The notes: generated by a model not told the origin, from the letters alone. A stretch of DNA of 64,000 nt from CAMREV01 sp051656125 (GCA_051656125.1 JBOGBH010000052.1:337032-401031); one strand, 5' to 3'. Counted from the stretch's first letter, positions 32,382-44,226 are shown. Translations and numbers: made by a program.

Positions 32382-33989
32382 TATTTCTCTTTTAAATTGA
32401 AGAAAGTTTTCTTCGGCTTTTTCTAAAGTGCTTCCATACATATTGAAGTAAGCTTTAAATTTAGGTTCTGTACCAGATCTTCTGAATCTAACACTATTGT
32501 CATTTTCAAAAATTCATTCTAAGCAATCACCTTCATCATTTCATCTACTTTCTAAAAGTTTCATTCCGCAAATTTCATCAATTTCAGTATTTTTAAATTC
32601 TTCCATCATTGCTTCTGATTTTTCAACTCAATTTAAATCTTTAATTAAGAATGAAATAGTTTCACCTCTTCAATAACCATATTTAGGGTAAATTTCATTT
32701 TCTAATAATTCTTTAAAATCAATATTTTGTTTTCTATAGAAATCAAATATCTCTAATGCTAATGCCGAAGCTTGATATGCATCTTTATCTCTATTTATTG
32801 TTGAATTAAGTGAACCAATAGCCTCTTCAAAAGCAACAACTAAATCCATATCTTTATGTTTATCTTCAATTACTGAAGATAAACATTTAAAACCTGTCCC
32901 TGTTCTGAAAACTTTACATCCATAATCAGCAGCTATTCTATCTATTAGACTAGTAGAAACAAAAGTTGAAACTATAAAGGGAGTTTTTTCATAATTTTTA
33001 TGTTTTAAACAATAATAAGCAAAGATTATTCCCATTTCATTACCAGAAATATATTTAAAAGATCCTTCTTTAGTTTTTATTGCAACAGCAAGCCTGTCAG
33101 CATCAGGATCAACACCAAGCATTATATTTGCTTTGTGAGTTCTAGCATATTTCAAAGCAAGTTCAAATGAGCTTTGATCTTCTGGATTACTATTTGGTGA
33201 ATTCTTAAAATCACAGTCAGGATAACATTGTTCTTTAACTTTGATTACTTTTGTATAACCAAGAGTGTAAAGAAAGTGTGGTAAATCATCTGAAGCTGTA
33301 CCATGATGAGAAGTAAATATTATTGGAAAATGTTTTGTATCGATTGTATTAGTATTTATTAAACAAGATTTTGCTTGATTAAAATATTCTAAAATACTTC
33401 TTTCATCAACTTCACTTATTAACTCATGATTTGGTTCATAATTAATATTTAATACTTTGCTATTAGCAGGCATTTTTTTAATAATTGATTCTGCATCATC
33501 ATTTAATATTTGACCACCAGTTTCTTTATATACTTTAAAACCATTGTAATCTTTAGGGTTATGACTTGCAGTTATTATTATTCCACCATCTAATTTTAAA
33601 TATGAAATCAAAAACGATATTATTGGAGTAGCTTTTAATAAATTATCTTTAATAATTAAAACTTCTATTCCAAAAGAAGATAAAACATTTGCACATACCA
33701 TTGTAAATTTATCTGAACAAAATCTATTATCATGTCCAATTATAACTTTAGGTTTTTTGTATTTTTTTAATATGTGCTTAGCATATCCTACAGAAATTTG
33801 TTCATATGTGAAAGTATTGAATCTTCTGGTTCCAGCACCCATTTTTTGTCTAATTCCTGCAGTTCCGAACTTTGCTTTCTTATCAGAAAAATATAAGTCT
33901 ATTTCTTCTTTTGAAAGTTTTTTCATTTCTTTTTTTAAATCTTTAGAAACTCGATCACTATTTAATCAATCATTAAAAATCTTATTCAT
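32358..33989 (-). CDS. manB: Phosphomannomutase/phosphoglucomutase
   Basis: Alpha-D-phosphohexomutase of 543 residues; interconverts hexose- or pentose-1- and -6(5)-phosphates. The phosphoserine loop is ITASHNPKDYNG, the metal loop GVDPDADRLAVAI, and the sugar-binding loop is near AFEEAIGS. TGA Trp codons occur at both ends. It is last in an operon with deoD, deoA and cdd, the same order as in M. genitalium, which suggests it acts as a phosphopentomutase in nucleoside salvage. It overlaps cdd by 8 bp. Confidence 0.92.
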
Positions 33990-34383
33990 TTGTTAAATCC
34001 TTTTTTATAAATGGAGCCAATATTAATTCAGATAATTTATATTGTTTATATTCTTTATTTTTTGTAAAAATATAAATTAAACCATCGGGGTGTAAAAACT
34101 CTGAAATAAATTGTAAGCAAATTCCGCATGGATAAATAAATTTATCAACATTTGTTAATAAATAAATCTTTTTTAAAGATTTGTTACCATTAGAAATGCA
34201 AGCAGATACTGCACTTCTTTCAGCGCAAATAGTTGCGCCAATTGAAGCATTTTCTATATTTACACCTTGGTAAAACTTTCCATCTTCACCCTCTACAATA
34301 GCAGCAACCGGAAAATTTGAATATGGGCTATAAGAATTATTTAATAGATTGTTTAAATCGTTAAAAATTTTTTCAATTTCCAT
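33982..34383 (-). CDS. cdd: Cytidine deaminase
   Basis: Deaminates (deoxy)cytidine to (deoxy)uridine; 133 residues. The zinc and catalytic residues are in ATICAERSAVSA (Cys, Glu) and YPCGICLQFISEF (two Cys), and the substrate segment YSPYSNFPVAA is present. The start overlaps the deoA stop by 1 bp. Confidence 0.96.
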   Translation of the reverse strand: MEIEKIFNDLNNLLNNSYSPYSNFPVAAIVEGEDGKFYQGVNIENASIGATICAERSAVSACISNGNKSLKKIYLLTNVDKFIYPCGICLQFISEFLHPDGLIYIFTKNKEYKQYKLSELILAPFIKKDLTNE

Positions 34384-35687
34384 TATCTAACTTCTCCTAA
34401 AACCATTTTTTCTTTTCTTACTTTTTTACTTGCAATAATGAAACTTTTCTTAATATTTTTTATAATATTGTCAGAAATTTCAGAATTTGAGTAAACTTCA
34501 ATAATTGGTGTCCCTTTTTTAACTATATCACCATTTTCTTTTAATAAAAGTATCCCAGCATCATTATCTATAGAAACATCTTTATTTATTCTGCCTCCAC
34601 CTAAATCAAAAACAGCTTGTCCAATCATTAATGATGATAATATTTTGAAATATCCAGACTTAGTTGCTACAATAGTTTTTTTATGTTTTGGAGTCAATTT
34701 TAAGTTATCAAAATCTTCTTTACTTAAGTTAGAACCTTGATCATGGGCTCAACTAATAAATTTATCATAAGGTCTCAATGATTTAATCATTTTATCAATT
34801 TTTGTTTTTGATTCTGAATAAGATTTAGATTTTTTAAAATCAATTAAAATATCAGAAATCATTACGTAGATTAACTCCTTTAAATTTTTTGACTCATAAT
34901 TTCCTCTTAAAAAATTTAATGATTCTATAATTTCAATTTTATTTCCAATTGCGTTACCTAACGGTTGATTCATATTTGTAAAATGACAAATAACATTCAC
35001 TTTTTCTCTCTTACCGATTTTGATACAAATTTTTCCAAATTCTTGAGCAGATTTTATATCTTTAAATAAAGCACCCGTGCCAACCTTAACATCAAGATAA
35101 ATATTTTTAGAACCTAAAGCTAATTTTTTAGACATTATTGATGAAACAATTAATGGGAGCGACATAACAGTTTCTGTATCATTTCTTAAAGCATAGAATA
35201 TTTTATCAGCAGGAGTAAGATTTGATGATTGTTCAATAACAACCATATTGTTTTTTTTGAATATTTTTTTTGCTTCTTCAATTGACAAAGCAGTAGTAAC
35301 TCCGATTGATTCTAATTTATCAATAGTTCCACCTGTAAATCCTAAACCTCTTCCTGACATTTTGAAAACAGGAATATCAAAACAAGCTAATATTGGAGTA
35401 AGAATTAATGTTACTTTGTCACCAACTCCTCCAGTTGAATGTTTATCGATTGTTCTTGGAATTGTTTTTAATGTAAAACCAGAATTTTTCATTGCAACTG
35501 TCAATCAATATGTTTCATCAAAAGACATACCATTAAAAAAAATTGCATTAAGCATTGTAGAGATTTGATAATCTTTAATTTGCTTATTGCAAGACATATC
35601 AACAAAAGAAAATATTTCTTCTTTTGTTAGTTCTTCTTTATTTATTTTTTTATTTAATAGAGTATTTATACTAATTTTGTTTTTCAT
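34383..35687 (-). CDS. deoA: Pyrimidine-nucleoside (thymidine) phosphorylase
   Basis: Phosphorolyses thymidine/uridine to base and (deoxy)ribose-1-phosphate; 434 residues once two TGA(Trp) codons (35505, 34749) are read through. The phosphate-binding KHSTGGVGDKVT is intact, as is the ASDPKIFYALRNDT-like segment (TPADKIFYALRNDTETV). It overlaps deoD by 17 bp and cdd by 1 bp, so the operon is tightly coupled. Confidence 0.95.
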
Positions 35688-36393
35688 AAAAATTGATACC
35701 TATATCTAATGATAATTTTACCATTTTAGAAAATCCAATTTGTCTTTCTTCTGCAGGCATTGCTTCGTGTGTAACTAAAGAATCACTACAAGTTAGCAAA
35801 CATAAAGCTTTTTTATTTAAAGTAATTGCATTTGCAAATAAACCAAAAGACTCCATTTCAACAACTTCTGAACTTGATTTTTTAAATCATTCTTCACATG
35901 ATAAACTACTATAAAACACATCAGCAGAGTGACAGTTAACTTTTTTAACATCGATACTGCTTTCTTTTGAAGTTTCATATGCTAGATCAACCATTTCCTT
36001 ATTTGCAGGAATCATTTTGTTTTTAACATCTAAACCTAGTATTTCTGCATATGTAGAATCAGAATAGGCATTATTAACAATAAGAACATCTCCTAATTTT
36101 ATATCTTTAACATAAGTTCCAGCAGAACCAACTCTAATGATTAAATCAACATCATAGAATTTAAATAATTCATATGAATAAATTCCAACTGATGGAATCC
36201 CCATACCATGTCCCATAACTGTAATTTTTTTATCATTATAAGTTCCAGTAAAAGCTAACATACCTCTAACTGAATTAACTTGAACAGCATCTTTTAAAAA
36301 GTTTTCAGCTATTCATTTAGCTCTTAGTGGGTCTCCTGGCATAATAACAACTTTTGCTATTTCATTTTTTTTTGCGTTTATATGTGGTGTCAT
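35671..36393 (-). CDS. deoD: Purine-nucleoside phosphorylase, DeoD type
   Basis: Hexameric purine-nucleoside phosphorylase (240 residues). It starts MTPHINAKKNEIAKVVIMPGDPLRAKW (Trp as TGA). Phosphate-site GHGMGIPSVGIYSYEL, RVGSAGTY, the EVVEMES purine-site motif and the catalytic SD (CSDSLV) are seen. It is the first gene of deoD-deoA-cdd-manB; deoC, found between deoD and deoA in M. genitalium, is absent here. Confidence 0.95.
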
Positions 36394-36510
36394 AAATATC
36401 TCCAATTTAAATTTGCTTATATAACTATAATAATTTTACCATTATATGTAAAAAATGTTTTTTTTATATTTAATTTTAATAGAATATAGTAATACAAAAA
36501 AGAGAAAAAA

Positions 36511-37461
36511 ATGATGATTTCGAAAGATGTTTTAATAATTGGTGGCGGACCAGGTGGGATGTACGCAAGTATAATTGGTGCATTAATAAATGTATCTTCA
36601 ATAATAGTTGAATCAAATGATAACCTTGGTGGGCAACCAATGCAACTATATGCTCAAAAAGATATACATGACTATCCTGGTTTTTTAAATATAAAACCAT
36701 ACGTTTTTACAGAAGGAATGTTAAAACAAATAGAATCAAATTCAAATAAGATTATTGTTTTTACAAAAACCACAATTTTAGAAATTCTTAAAGATGGAGA
36801 CTACTTTTTAACAAGACTATCAAATGATGAAATAGTTAAAACAAAATTCATTGTAATTGCTACAGGTTCAGGTTCCTTCTCACCAGTAAAAAGTGATTTA
36901 TTAAAAGAAATAGACTACTCTAATGTTCACTATGTATTTCAAGGTGATAATCATTACAAAGATAAAAAAATAGTAATTCTTGGCGGGGGTGATTCTGCTC
37001 TTGATTGAGCTAATTATCTAAAAGAAAAAAATGTTACTGATGACGTAGTTTTGGTTCATAGAAGAAATGAATTTAGAGCTAGACAAGAAAAAATAGACAA
37101 ATTAAAATCAAACAAAACTAAGAAATATTTAAACTATGATTTATTTAAAATAACAGAAGATAAAATTATTATTAAAGAAATTGATTCAAATGAACAAGAA
37201 ACATTAAAATATGATTTCTTATTAGTTCAATATGGTCAGGAAATAAAAAAATTAGGTGATATTGAAATTTTAAAACAAATTGAAAGAAATAAAATTAATA
37301 AAATATTGATAGATATTAATTGCAAAACTAATGTTGAAAACATTTATGCAATTGGGAATTCAAATCATTTTGAATCTAAGCCAAACTTAATTATTTCTGC
37401 AATGGCCGAAGGTGCAACAGCAATGTATAGCATAAGAAATAAAATTAGGGAAAGTATGTAA
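36511..37461 (+). CDS. Thioredoxin-reductase-like ferredoxin/flavodoxin--NADP reductase
   Basis: A two-dinucleotide-domain flavoprotein of 316 residues. The FAD-binding GGGPGG motif is at the N-terminus, IATGSGSF follows, the NADPH-binding motif is ILGGGDSALDW (TGA = Trp) with VHRRNEFRA after it, and the C-terminal FAD motif is NIYAIGN. The redox CxxC that defines thioredoxin reductase is missing between the two GxG motifs. The protein therefore fits the YumC-type ferredoxin-NADP reductase branch better than TrxB. It faces the thiol peroxidase gene tail to tail. Confidence 0.85.
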
Positions 37462-37462
37462 A

Positions 37463-37487
37463 AAAATAAGGTGTAAAACCTTATTTT
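37463..37487. terminator. Bidirectional terminator between the reductase and tpx
   Basis: A 10-bp perfect stem (AAAATAAGGT / ACCTTATTTT) with a 5-nt loop begins 2 bp after the reductase stop codon and covers the tpx stop, with A/T tracts on both sides. Confidence 0.8.
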
Positions 37488-37972
37488 AATTTATCTACAA
37501 CTTCATAAACTTCTTCAAATTTCACTGGTTGTCCAACATCTTCATTATATGCAGCAAGAGCTATTTTTTTATTTCTATCAATTACAAAAATTGATCTATA
37601 TAAAGTCATATAAGGGTCCATTAATACACCATATGATTTACCAAAGTTATTGTCTCTATAGTCACTTAATATTATTGCATTTTTATTATTTGATTCACAT
37701 CATCTTGAAAAAGCAAATGGTAAATCAACTGAAACTGTTAACACTACAACATCTTCTTCATTGTTATATTTCTGATTAAATGTTTTTGTTTGAATATCAC
37801 ATACTCTTGTATCAATTGAAGGAACAACAGATATTATTATTATTTTACCATCTCAATTATCAAGAGTTCTTTTTTCCATATGTTCATTATATAGTTCAAA
37901 GTTAGGCGCATCATCTCCAACATTTAATTTTTTACCAATTAATTTAAAATTTTCTGCTTTAAAACTAGCCAT
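37481..37972 (-). CDS. tpx: Thiol peroxidase
   Basis: An atypical 2-Cys peroxiredoxin (163 residues) that reduces peroxides. The peroxidatic Cys is in VVPSIDTRVCDIQT (family: PSIDTPVC) and the resolving Cys in FSRWCES, about 34 residues later; two TGA Trp codons are present. It converges with the TrxR-like reductase, which could supply electrons through a thioredoxin; no thioredoxin gene lies here, and the reductase lacks CxxC. Confidence 0.92.
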
Positions 37973-38041
37973 TTTTTTACCTCTTTATTTATTTGTCTTT
38001 AAATAATAACATATTTAATAATTATTAAAACATTTTAATAA

Positions 38042-38047
38042 TATAAT
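38042..38047 (+). promoter_or_regulatory. Candidate -10 box for tyrS
   Basis: TATAAT 31 bp upstream of the tyrS ATG, in the 106-bp divergent spacer with tpx. No clear -35 hexamer. Confidence 0.4.
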
Positions 38048-38078
38048 TGAAATAATGTAAAAATTAAATGAGTTAAAA

Positions 38079-39308
38079 ATGAGTTTATTGGATGAATTAA
38101 AGAAAAGAAAAATAATAAATAATATTACAAATGAGGAAAAAGCAAAAAAGTTTTTCGAAAATAAAGGTAGCTTGTACGTTGGTTTTGATCCTTCATTTCA
38201 TTCGCTTCATGTTGGAAATTTAATTATGATTATTTTACTTAGAAGATTTAATAATGAAGGTTTTAAAACTTATGCAATATTAGGTGGAGCCACTGGAATG
38301 ATTGGTGATCCTTCTGGAAAAAAATCTGAGAGAAATCTTTTATCTGAAGATATCCTAAAATATAATGTTGATGGTGTTGCAAAACAATTAAAAAAATATA
38401 CAAATTCAGAAGTAATAAATAACTATGATTTTTATAAAGATTTTAATGTATTAGACTTCTTAAGAGATGTAGGTAAGTATATTAACATTAACTATATGTT
38501 AGAGAAAGATATGATTAAAAGTAGATTAGAAACAGGAATTTCTTACACAGAATTTTCTTATTCTATTTTACAAGCATATGATTTTTATACTTTATGAAAA
38601 GAAAAAAATATTAATTTACAAATGGGTGGATCTGATCAATGAAGTAATATTACATCAGGTATTGATTTGATTAAAAAGTTTGATTTAAACAATGATGCAT
38701 TTGGAATAACAATAAACTTATTAACAAAAAAGGATGGAACAAAATTTGGTAAATCTGAAAAGGGTGCAATTTACCTAGATAGCGATATTTCTTCACCATA
38801 TGAAATGTATCAATTCTTTTATAATCAAAGCGATGAAGATATAGAGAAAATATTTAATTTTTTTAGTTTTAAAAATATTAACGAGATAGAAGAAATAATA
38901 AAGAAACATAAAGAAAATTCTAAACTTAGAATTGCTCAAAAAGAAATTTCTTATGAGATAGTTTCTTTCATCCATGGAAAAGATGCTGTGGAAAATGTAA
39001 TTAAAATGAATGAATTAATTTTTAATAAGGAATTTAATAATCTTTCAAAATCACAATTTGAAATGATAGCAATTAAAACTATTACATCAGAGATTAAGGA
39101 TGAAAAAATAAAATTATTAGATGCAATAGTTTTAGCAAATATTTGTGAATCTAAATCTCAAGCTAAAAGTTTAGTATCACAAAAATCAATAAAAGTAAAT
39201 GGTGTTGATATCGAAGATATTAATTTTGAAATTAATAAAAATGTTTCTTATCATAACCAATATACTGTTATTCAAAAAGGGAAAAAAGATTTCAAAATCT
39301 TAAAATGA
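38079..39308 (+). CDS. tyrS: Tyrosine--tRNA ligase
   Basis: Class I synthetase of 409 residues (two fragments joined through a TGA Trp at 38595). The HIGH-type motif is FHSLHVGNL and the KMSKS-type loop KFGKSEKG. The tyrosine-site segment MGGSDQWSNI is present. A C-terminal S4 RNA-binding domain is recognisable at AKSLVSQKSIKVNGV. The next gene follows 12 bp downstream. Confidence 0.96.
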
Positions 39309-39320
39309 ATTTAAATAGAA

Positions 39321-40010
39321 ATGAATAAAACAAAAATTGAAAAAAGTTACATTGTTCACAATGGAAAAAACATATATTTTACCATTACATATAAAAATGT
39401 AAAAAATATGACTTTAAAAGTAAAAGATACAATTCAGGTCGTAACTCCCTTTTTTGTTTCTAAAGCAGAAATAAATAATTTTGTATATAGAAACATAGAT
39501 AAGCTTTTATTTGTTTTAGAAAAGAAAACAAATAATAAATATTTTAATTACAAAAAAAATGTTATTCGAATGATGGGTGAAGATTACAAACTAGTAGTTA
39601 ATATTTCAAATTCAAAAAGCACTTGAAAAATAATTGATAATTTAATCTACATGAACTTAAAATCTATTGATGATAAAGAGCTGGTTTTAAGAAAAATTTT
39701 TAAAAAGAAAGCAGAAGAATATTTAAAGAATAGGTTAGATGAAATATCTAATGCAACTAAAATAAAATATAATTCAGTAAAGTTCAAATGAATGACTGCT
39801 AAATGAGGCTATTGCGATAACAAAAATAATATTGTTATCTCTACAAAGACAGTAATACTAGATAAAAATATGATTGATTATATTCTTGTACATGAACTTT
39901 GTCATACATTAGAACACAATCATTCTCAAAATTTTTGATTACTAGTTTCAAAGATAATGCCAAATTATAAAGAGATGATAAAAAAAATCAAGTCAATTAA
40001 CTTGATTTAA
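39321..40010 (+). CDS. YgjP-like zinc metallohydrolase (M48/SprT-like)
   Basis: A 229-residue protein with HELCH at residues 191-195 followed by HNHSQNFW, the zinc-binding pattern of the YgjP/DUF45 family. The preceding WGYCDNKNNIVIS matches the family's WGxC segment (Trp as TGA). There is no signal peptide, so it is cytoplasmic. The biochemical role of this family is poorly known. It lies 12 bp after tyrS and its end overlaps the convergent HAD-like gene by 14 bp. Confidence 0.85.
39985..40008. terminator. Bidirectional terminator in overlapping gene ends
   Basis: A 9-bp perfect stem (AAATCAAGT / ACTTGATTT) with a 6-nt loop, extended by A and T runs, lies within the overlapping 3' ends of the YgjP-like gene (+) and the HAD-like gene (-). 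Confidence 0.75.
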
Positions 40011-40851
40011 TTATTTCTTTTTTTAGATATTCATTGATATAAACACTTTCAACACCAACAAAAACATTAGTAGAATTCTTTTTAAGTTCTTCATGTGCAC
40101 TATCAACAGTAATTGCTACAAAAGATTTTCTAAATATTCCGATATCACTTAATGAATCACTAAATGACATAATTGCATTTGTATCTAATTTATATTTCTT
40201 ATTATTGATAATATCCATAGCAGCACTTGGACTAACACTAGCTGCAGTTATGATAATCTTTCTATTGCTAATTATTTTATATGAAAGAGAATTATCTAAA
40301 CCTTCAAGCAATTTGATAACACTGTTTAAATTAACATTTTCCAAAAATGTAACTGATATGTTTAAAAGATTTGTATAAGCATTAATATCATCAATTACTT
40401 CAAATTCAGTATTCTTATTTAGTCTTTGATACTCTTCTAATTTTTTGTTAAACATCTTATATTTATTATTTCATATGTAAACATCACCATTTTTTTCAGA
40501 AACTTCAACAAAGATTTTTTGACAAAAATCAAAATCAATTCTTCTTACAGTTTTATCTGCTTCTTTAATCGATTTGTTATCCATTAAAAATCTTGAAATA
40601 ACTTTTTTCTTTTTAAAAGAATAAATTTCCCCACCATAAGAACATATTAGGTAAGAATCTCCAGGCATATATATATTTGAAGCCATTTGAGAAGCAATTT
40701 TAGAATGATAACCGCTAATTGAAGTGAAATTAACTCCACTATCAATTAAGTGATTTATTGTTCTTCTGATTTCTCCATTTTCAACTATATTGTCTTGAAT
40801 ATTCTTTCAAATGCTATCAATGTTCATTAAAACTCATTTTATTTGTCCCAT
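39997..40851 (-). CDS. Degenerate Cof-type HAD-family protein
   Basis: 284 residues from ATG 40851 to TAA 39997, reading several TGA as Trp. The layout follows Cof-type HAD phosphatases: an N-terminal strand (residues 5-12), a GEIYSF cap entry, and a C-terminal SPSAAMDII...SFSDSLSDIGIF segment. The catalytic pattern DxDGT is replaced by NIDSI (first Asp to Asn), the TGR motif by SGY, the catalytic Lys is not apparent, and GDxxND is SDSLSD. It is probably not an active phosphatase. It follows ftsH by 9 bp. Confidence 0.7.
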
Positions 40852-40860
40852 AATTAACTC

Positions 40861-43113
40861 CTATTTGATTTCCTTTTTTGCTTTAATTATATCCCTTTGT
40901 TTCTCCAAAGCTTCTTTAGGAAGCTTCAGTTCTTTATGAATATAATCAATTTGACTTTTTGTTATTGTTTCTAAAATTATAAGAGAATCCACGATTAAAT
41001 CTAATTCTTTTTTATTTTTCTTAATAACATTTTTTGCATATTCGTACTGAGTAGCAATAATTTTTTCAACTTGTTTATCAATTAATTTAGCTGTATCGTC
41101 AGAATATAATTTATTTTGATAAGGGTTTGATGTACCTTCTGAAGGGATGAATTGTGTCATACCCAATTCACTCATACCTAATTGTGTAACCATTGATCTT
41201 ACAATGTTTGAAACTTTATATAGATCATTTGATGCACCTGTTGATACATTCATTGATCCATAAATAACTTCTTCAGCTGCTCTACCACCCAATGTACTTG
41301 CAATAATTCCAAGTAAATCACTTTTTCTTTGAATAGATAATTCTTGTTTTTCTGGAGTTGATAATGTATAGCCAGCTGCATTACCTCTTGGTATAATAGT
41401 AATTTTTTGTACTACATCTGATCCAGGTGTATGAAGACCAACTAAAGCATGTCCAGCTTCATGGTATGCAATTTGTTTTTTCTCATGATCAGTAATAATT
41501 CTAGATCTTTTAGAAGGCCCACCTATAACTCTATCGATAGCTTCATCTATATCTTTTGTTGAGACAACAGTTTTATTTTCTCTAACAGCTAAAAGAGTTG
41601 CTTCATTTAAAACATTTTCTAATTGTGCTCCAGAGAAACCTGGTGTTCTTCTTGCAATATCTTCTAAATTAACATTTGCTGAAATATTTTTGTTTCTTGC
41701 ATGAATTTTTAAAATTTCAGTTCTTTCTTTAATATCTGGAAGGTTAACAGCAATATGTCTATCAAATCTACCAGGTCTAATAACTGCAGGATCAAGAACA
41801 TCTAATCTATTTGTAGCAGCCATAACAACAACACCATTGTTTGGTTGGAAACCATCCATTTCAGAAAGTAATTGGTTAATAGTTTGATCACCAACACCAC
41901 CTGAGCTATCAAACTTACCTCTTTTAGAAGCAACAGAATCGATTTCATCAATGAATATAATTGAGGGTGCAGCTTTAGCAGCTTTTGAGAATAAATCTCT
42001 AATTCTTTTAGCACCAACCCCTACAAGCATATCTTCAAATGAAGAACCTGAAGCTTGGAAGAAAGGAACATTAGACTCACCAGCAACAGCTTTAGCCAGT
42101 AATGTTTTACCAGTTCCAGGAGGACCATAAAGCATTACACCCTTTGGAGTTCTAGCACCCATTGTTGCATATTTATTTGGTTCTCTTAAATAATCAACAA
42201 TTTCCATTAATTCTAATTTTTCTTCTTCAATACCAGCAACATCACTAAATTTAACTTCTGAATCATATACTTTTTGTTGGAATTTACCAATATTGAATAC
42301 TGATTCATTTGAAGAAGAACCACCTGACATTTTTTTCATTGATCAAAATAAAATACCAATTAATATAATCATTGGAAGGAAGCTAATTATAGTAAGTAAT
42401 GGATTAAACTTAGCCATTGGAGCAGTTGCATTTAATATCATTTGAGTAGATAGTTGATTAAGTAGCGTATTTTCAATTTTATCACCGCCATCAATAGAAG
42501 TACCAACACCTGTTAATGCATTAAAAGTATAATTACCAATTTGGATTTGATCACCATTAGAAATATATCTTGCATTAATTATAAAACCTTGGAATAAAAA
42601 AACATCAATGTGTAGAGAAAGTTGGGCAGTTGTTGCACCTCAAAATACTTGTACATTAGTATTTTTTGATAATGTGAAAGTATTTTTTGGATCATTATTA
42701 AAAGTAAATTTTACATTAGCAGGTTCTTCTTCAGTACCAACACCAACAGTTTCTATTTTAGTAACATTTTTAACAGGAGGCGTAAATACACTTAAAGCTT
42801 GTCAAAAAGCAATACCACCAATTATTAACAATGTGAAAACAGATCAGAAAGCAATCTTCTGTCTTTTTTTCATTCTTTCAGCAACTGCTGGATTTGTTTT
42901 AGCTTTGTTATCGTTTTTTTTGTTGTCTGTTGATGGCTTATTTGAAGGACTAGAGCTAATTGGGGGAATAGGAGCGGGTTTAGGAACATTAGCATCATTT
43001 TCATTTTTTTTGTTGCCACTTGTTTCTATATAAGTTATCACACAACCCTTTTTATTAAAATTAAGGGTTTGTTTTACTTGCAAAGCTCTTTTTGTTTGTG
43101 ATGTTTTCTTCAT
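40861..43113 (-). CDS. ftsH: ATP-dependent zinc metalloprotease FtsH
   Basis: A membrane AAA+ protease of 750 residues. ATG 43113 is chosen because of its AAGGA site; the upstream in-frame ATG lies inside hpt. An N-terminal Pro/Lys/Asn-rich segment of ~80 residues precedes the first TM (VFTLLIIGGIAFW), followed by an extracellular domain and a second TM (LTIISFLPMIILIGILFW). Walker A GPPGTGKT, Walker B IIFIDEID, SRH around RPGRFDRH, and the zinc site HEAGH are intact. Several TGA Trp codons lie in the N-terminal part. It is 10 bp from hpt. Confidence 0.95.
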
Positions 43114-43123
43114 ATTTTTTTCC

Positions 43124-43678
43124 TTAATCCAAGAATTCTTTTTTAAGAACTCCAATAAACTCGTAGTTTCTATATTTTTCTTTGTAGTCTAATCCAAATC
43201 CGATAATAAATTTATCTGGAATAGAGAAACAAGTGTAGTTAGGTTCTAAGTCAACTTTTCTATTTCCATCTTTGCTTAATAAAGTAATGATTTTAATTGA
43301 AGCAGGTTGTCTTTCATTTAGCTTATCTATAACATATTTAATTGTATATCCAGAATCAATTATATCTTCAACCAATAATATATGTTTTCCCCTTACATTT
43401 GTACTTATATCTTTTGTAATTTCTGGAATGCCTATTGCGCTTTGCGTTCCTTTAAAACTTGAAACAATCATAAAATCTAATTCAACATCTATTTCTAATT
43501 TTGTTGTTAATTGACCTAAAAAAGGAATGCAACCTTTTAGAATACCAATAAGTAAAATAGGTTCGTCTATATCTTTGTATTCATTATCAATTCATTTAGA
43601 TGCTTTTGAAATACCATCATTTATTTCTTCTTTTGAAATAAGTATTTCAGAAACCTTAGAATAATATGATTTTTTCAT
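43124..43678 (-). CDS. hpt: Hypoxanthine phosphoribosyltransferase
   Basis: Purine salvage enzyme of 184 residues: hypoxanthine/guanine + PRPP to IMP/GMP. The PRPP-binding loop LLVEDIIDSGYT and the C-terminal FIIGFGLDYKEKYRN are diagnostic. One TGA(Trp) in ASKWID hides the N-terminal third. The ftsH-hpt pairing is conserved in Firmicutes and M. genitalium. Confidence 0.95.
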
Positions 43679-43686
43679 TTATTACC

Positions 43687-44154
43687 TTATTTCGAAACTA
43701 TACTTTCCAATAAGATTACACAATTACATTGAATCATGTTCTTATCTTCTTCTCATCTTGTAGCCTTAATATTAATATAATTACAATCAGTTAATTTCTT
43801 AATAGATTTTGAAATATTTTCTTTATGATTTTTCATAATTATTTTTTCGCAAATTAAACTAATATCAGCATTGCATATTTTGTAATTTAAGGCTTTCATT
43901 TTTTTTAAAGCATCAGATAGTATTATTTGAGAAGAAATATTTTTATTTTTCTCATCTTGATCACTAAAATGATCTCCGATGTCGCCTAATCCTAAAGCGC
44001 CATAAATAGATTCTGCTAATGCATGTAAAACAATATCCCCATCTGAATGTGATACTATTTCATAATTAGAGCTGATCTTTAAACCACCCAAATAAATGAA
44101 TGATTCTTTCTTTTCTAAAGGATGAATATCATTGGATAAACCAATTCTATACAT
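43687..44154 (-). CDS. ispF: 2-C-methyl-D-erythritol 2,4-cyclodiphosphate synthase
   Basis: MEP-pathway isoprenoid enzyme, 155 residues. Zinc ligands D9, H11 (NDIHP) and H44 (IVLHA) are in place, with the HSDGD motif and the C-terminal NIKATRWEED (TGA for Trp). I chose ATG 44154 because MYRIGLSNDIH matches the family start and GAGG lies upstream; an ATG at 44178 is also in frame. It is 8 bp from hpt. ispE lies elsewhere in the window. Confidence 0.9.
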
Positions 44155-44226
44155 ATGTGCCTCATTTATAAAATACAAATTTATTATATAATATAAAGCA
44201 TTTAAAAAATATAAAATAATAATTAT

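Noticed and set aside
43114..43155. An upstream in-frame ATG for ftsH at 43155.
   Set aside because: It lies within the end of hpt and lacks a ribosome site, whereas ATG 43113 has AAGGA at the right distance.
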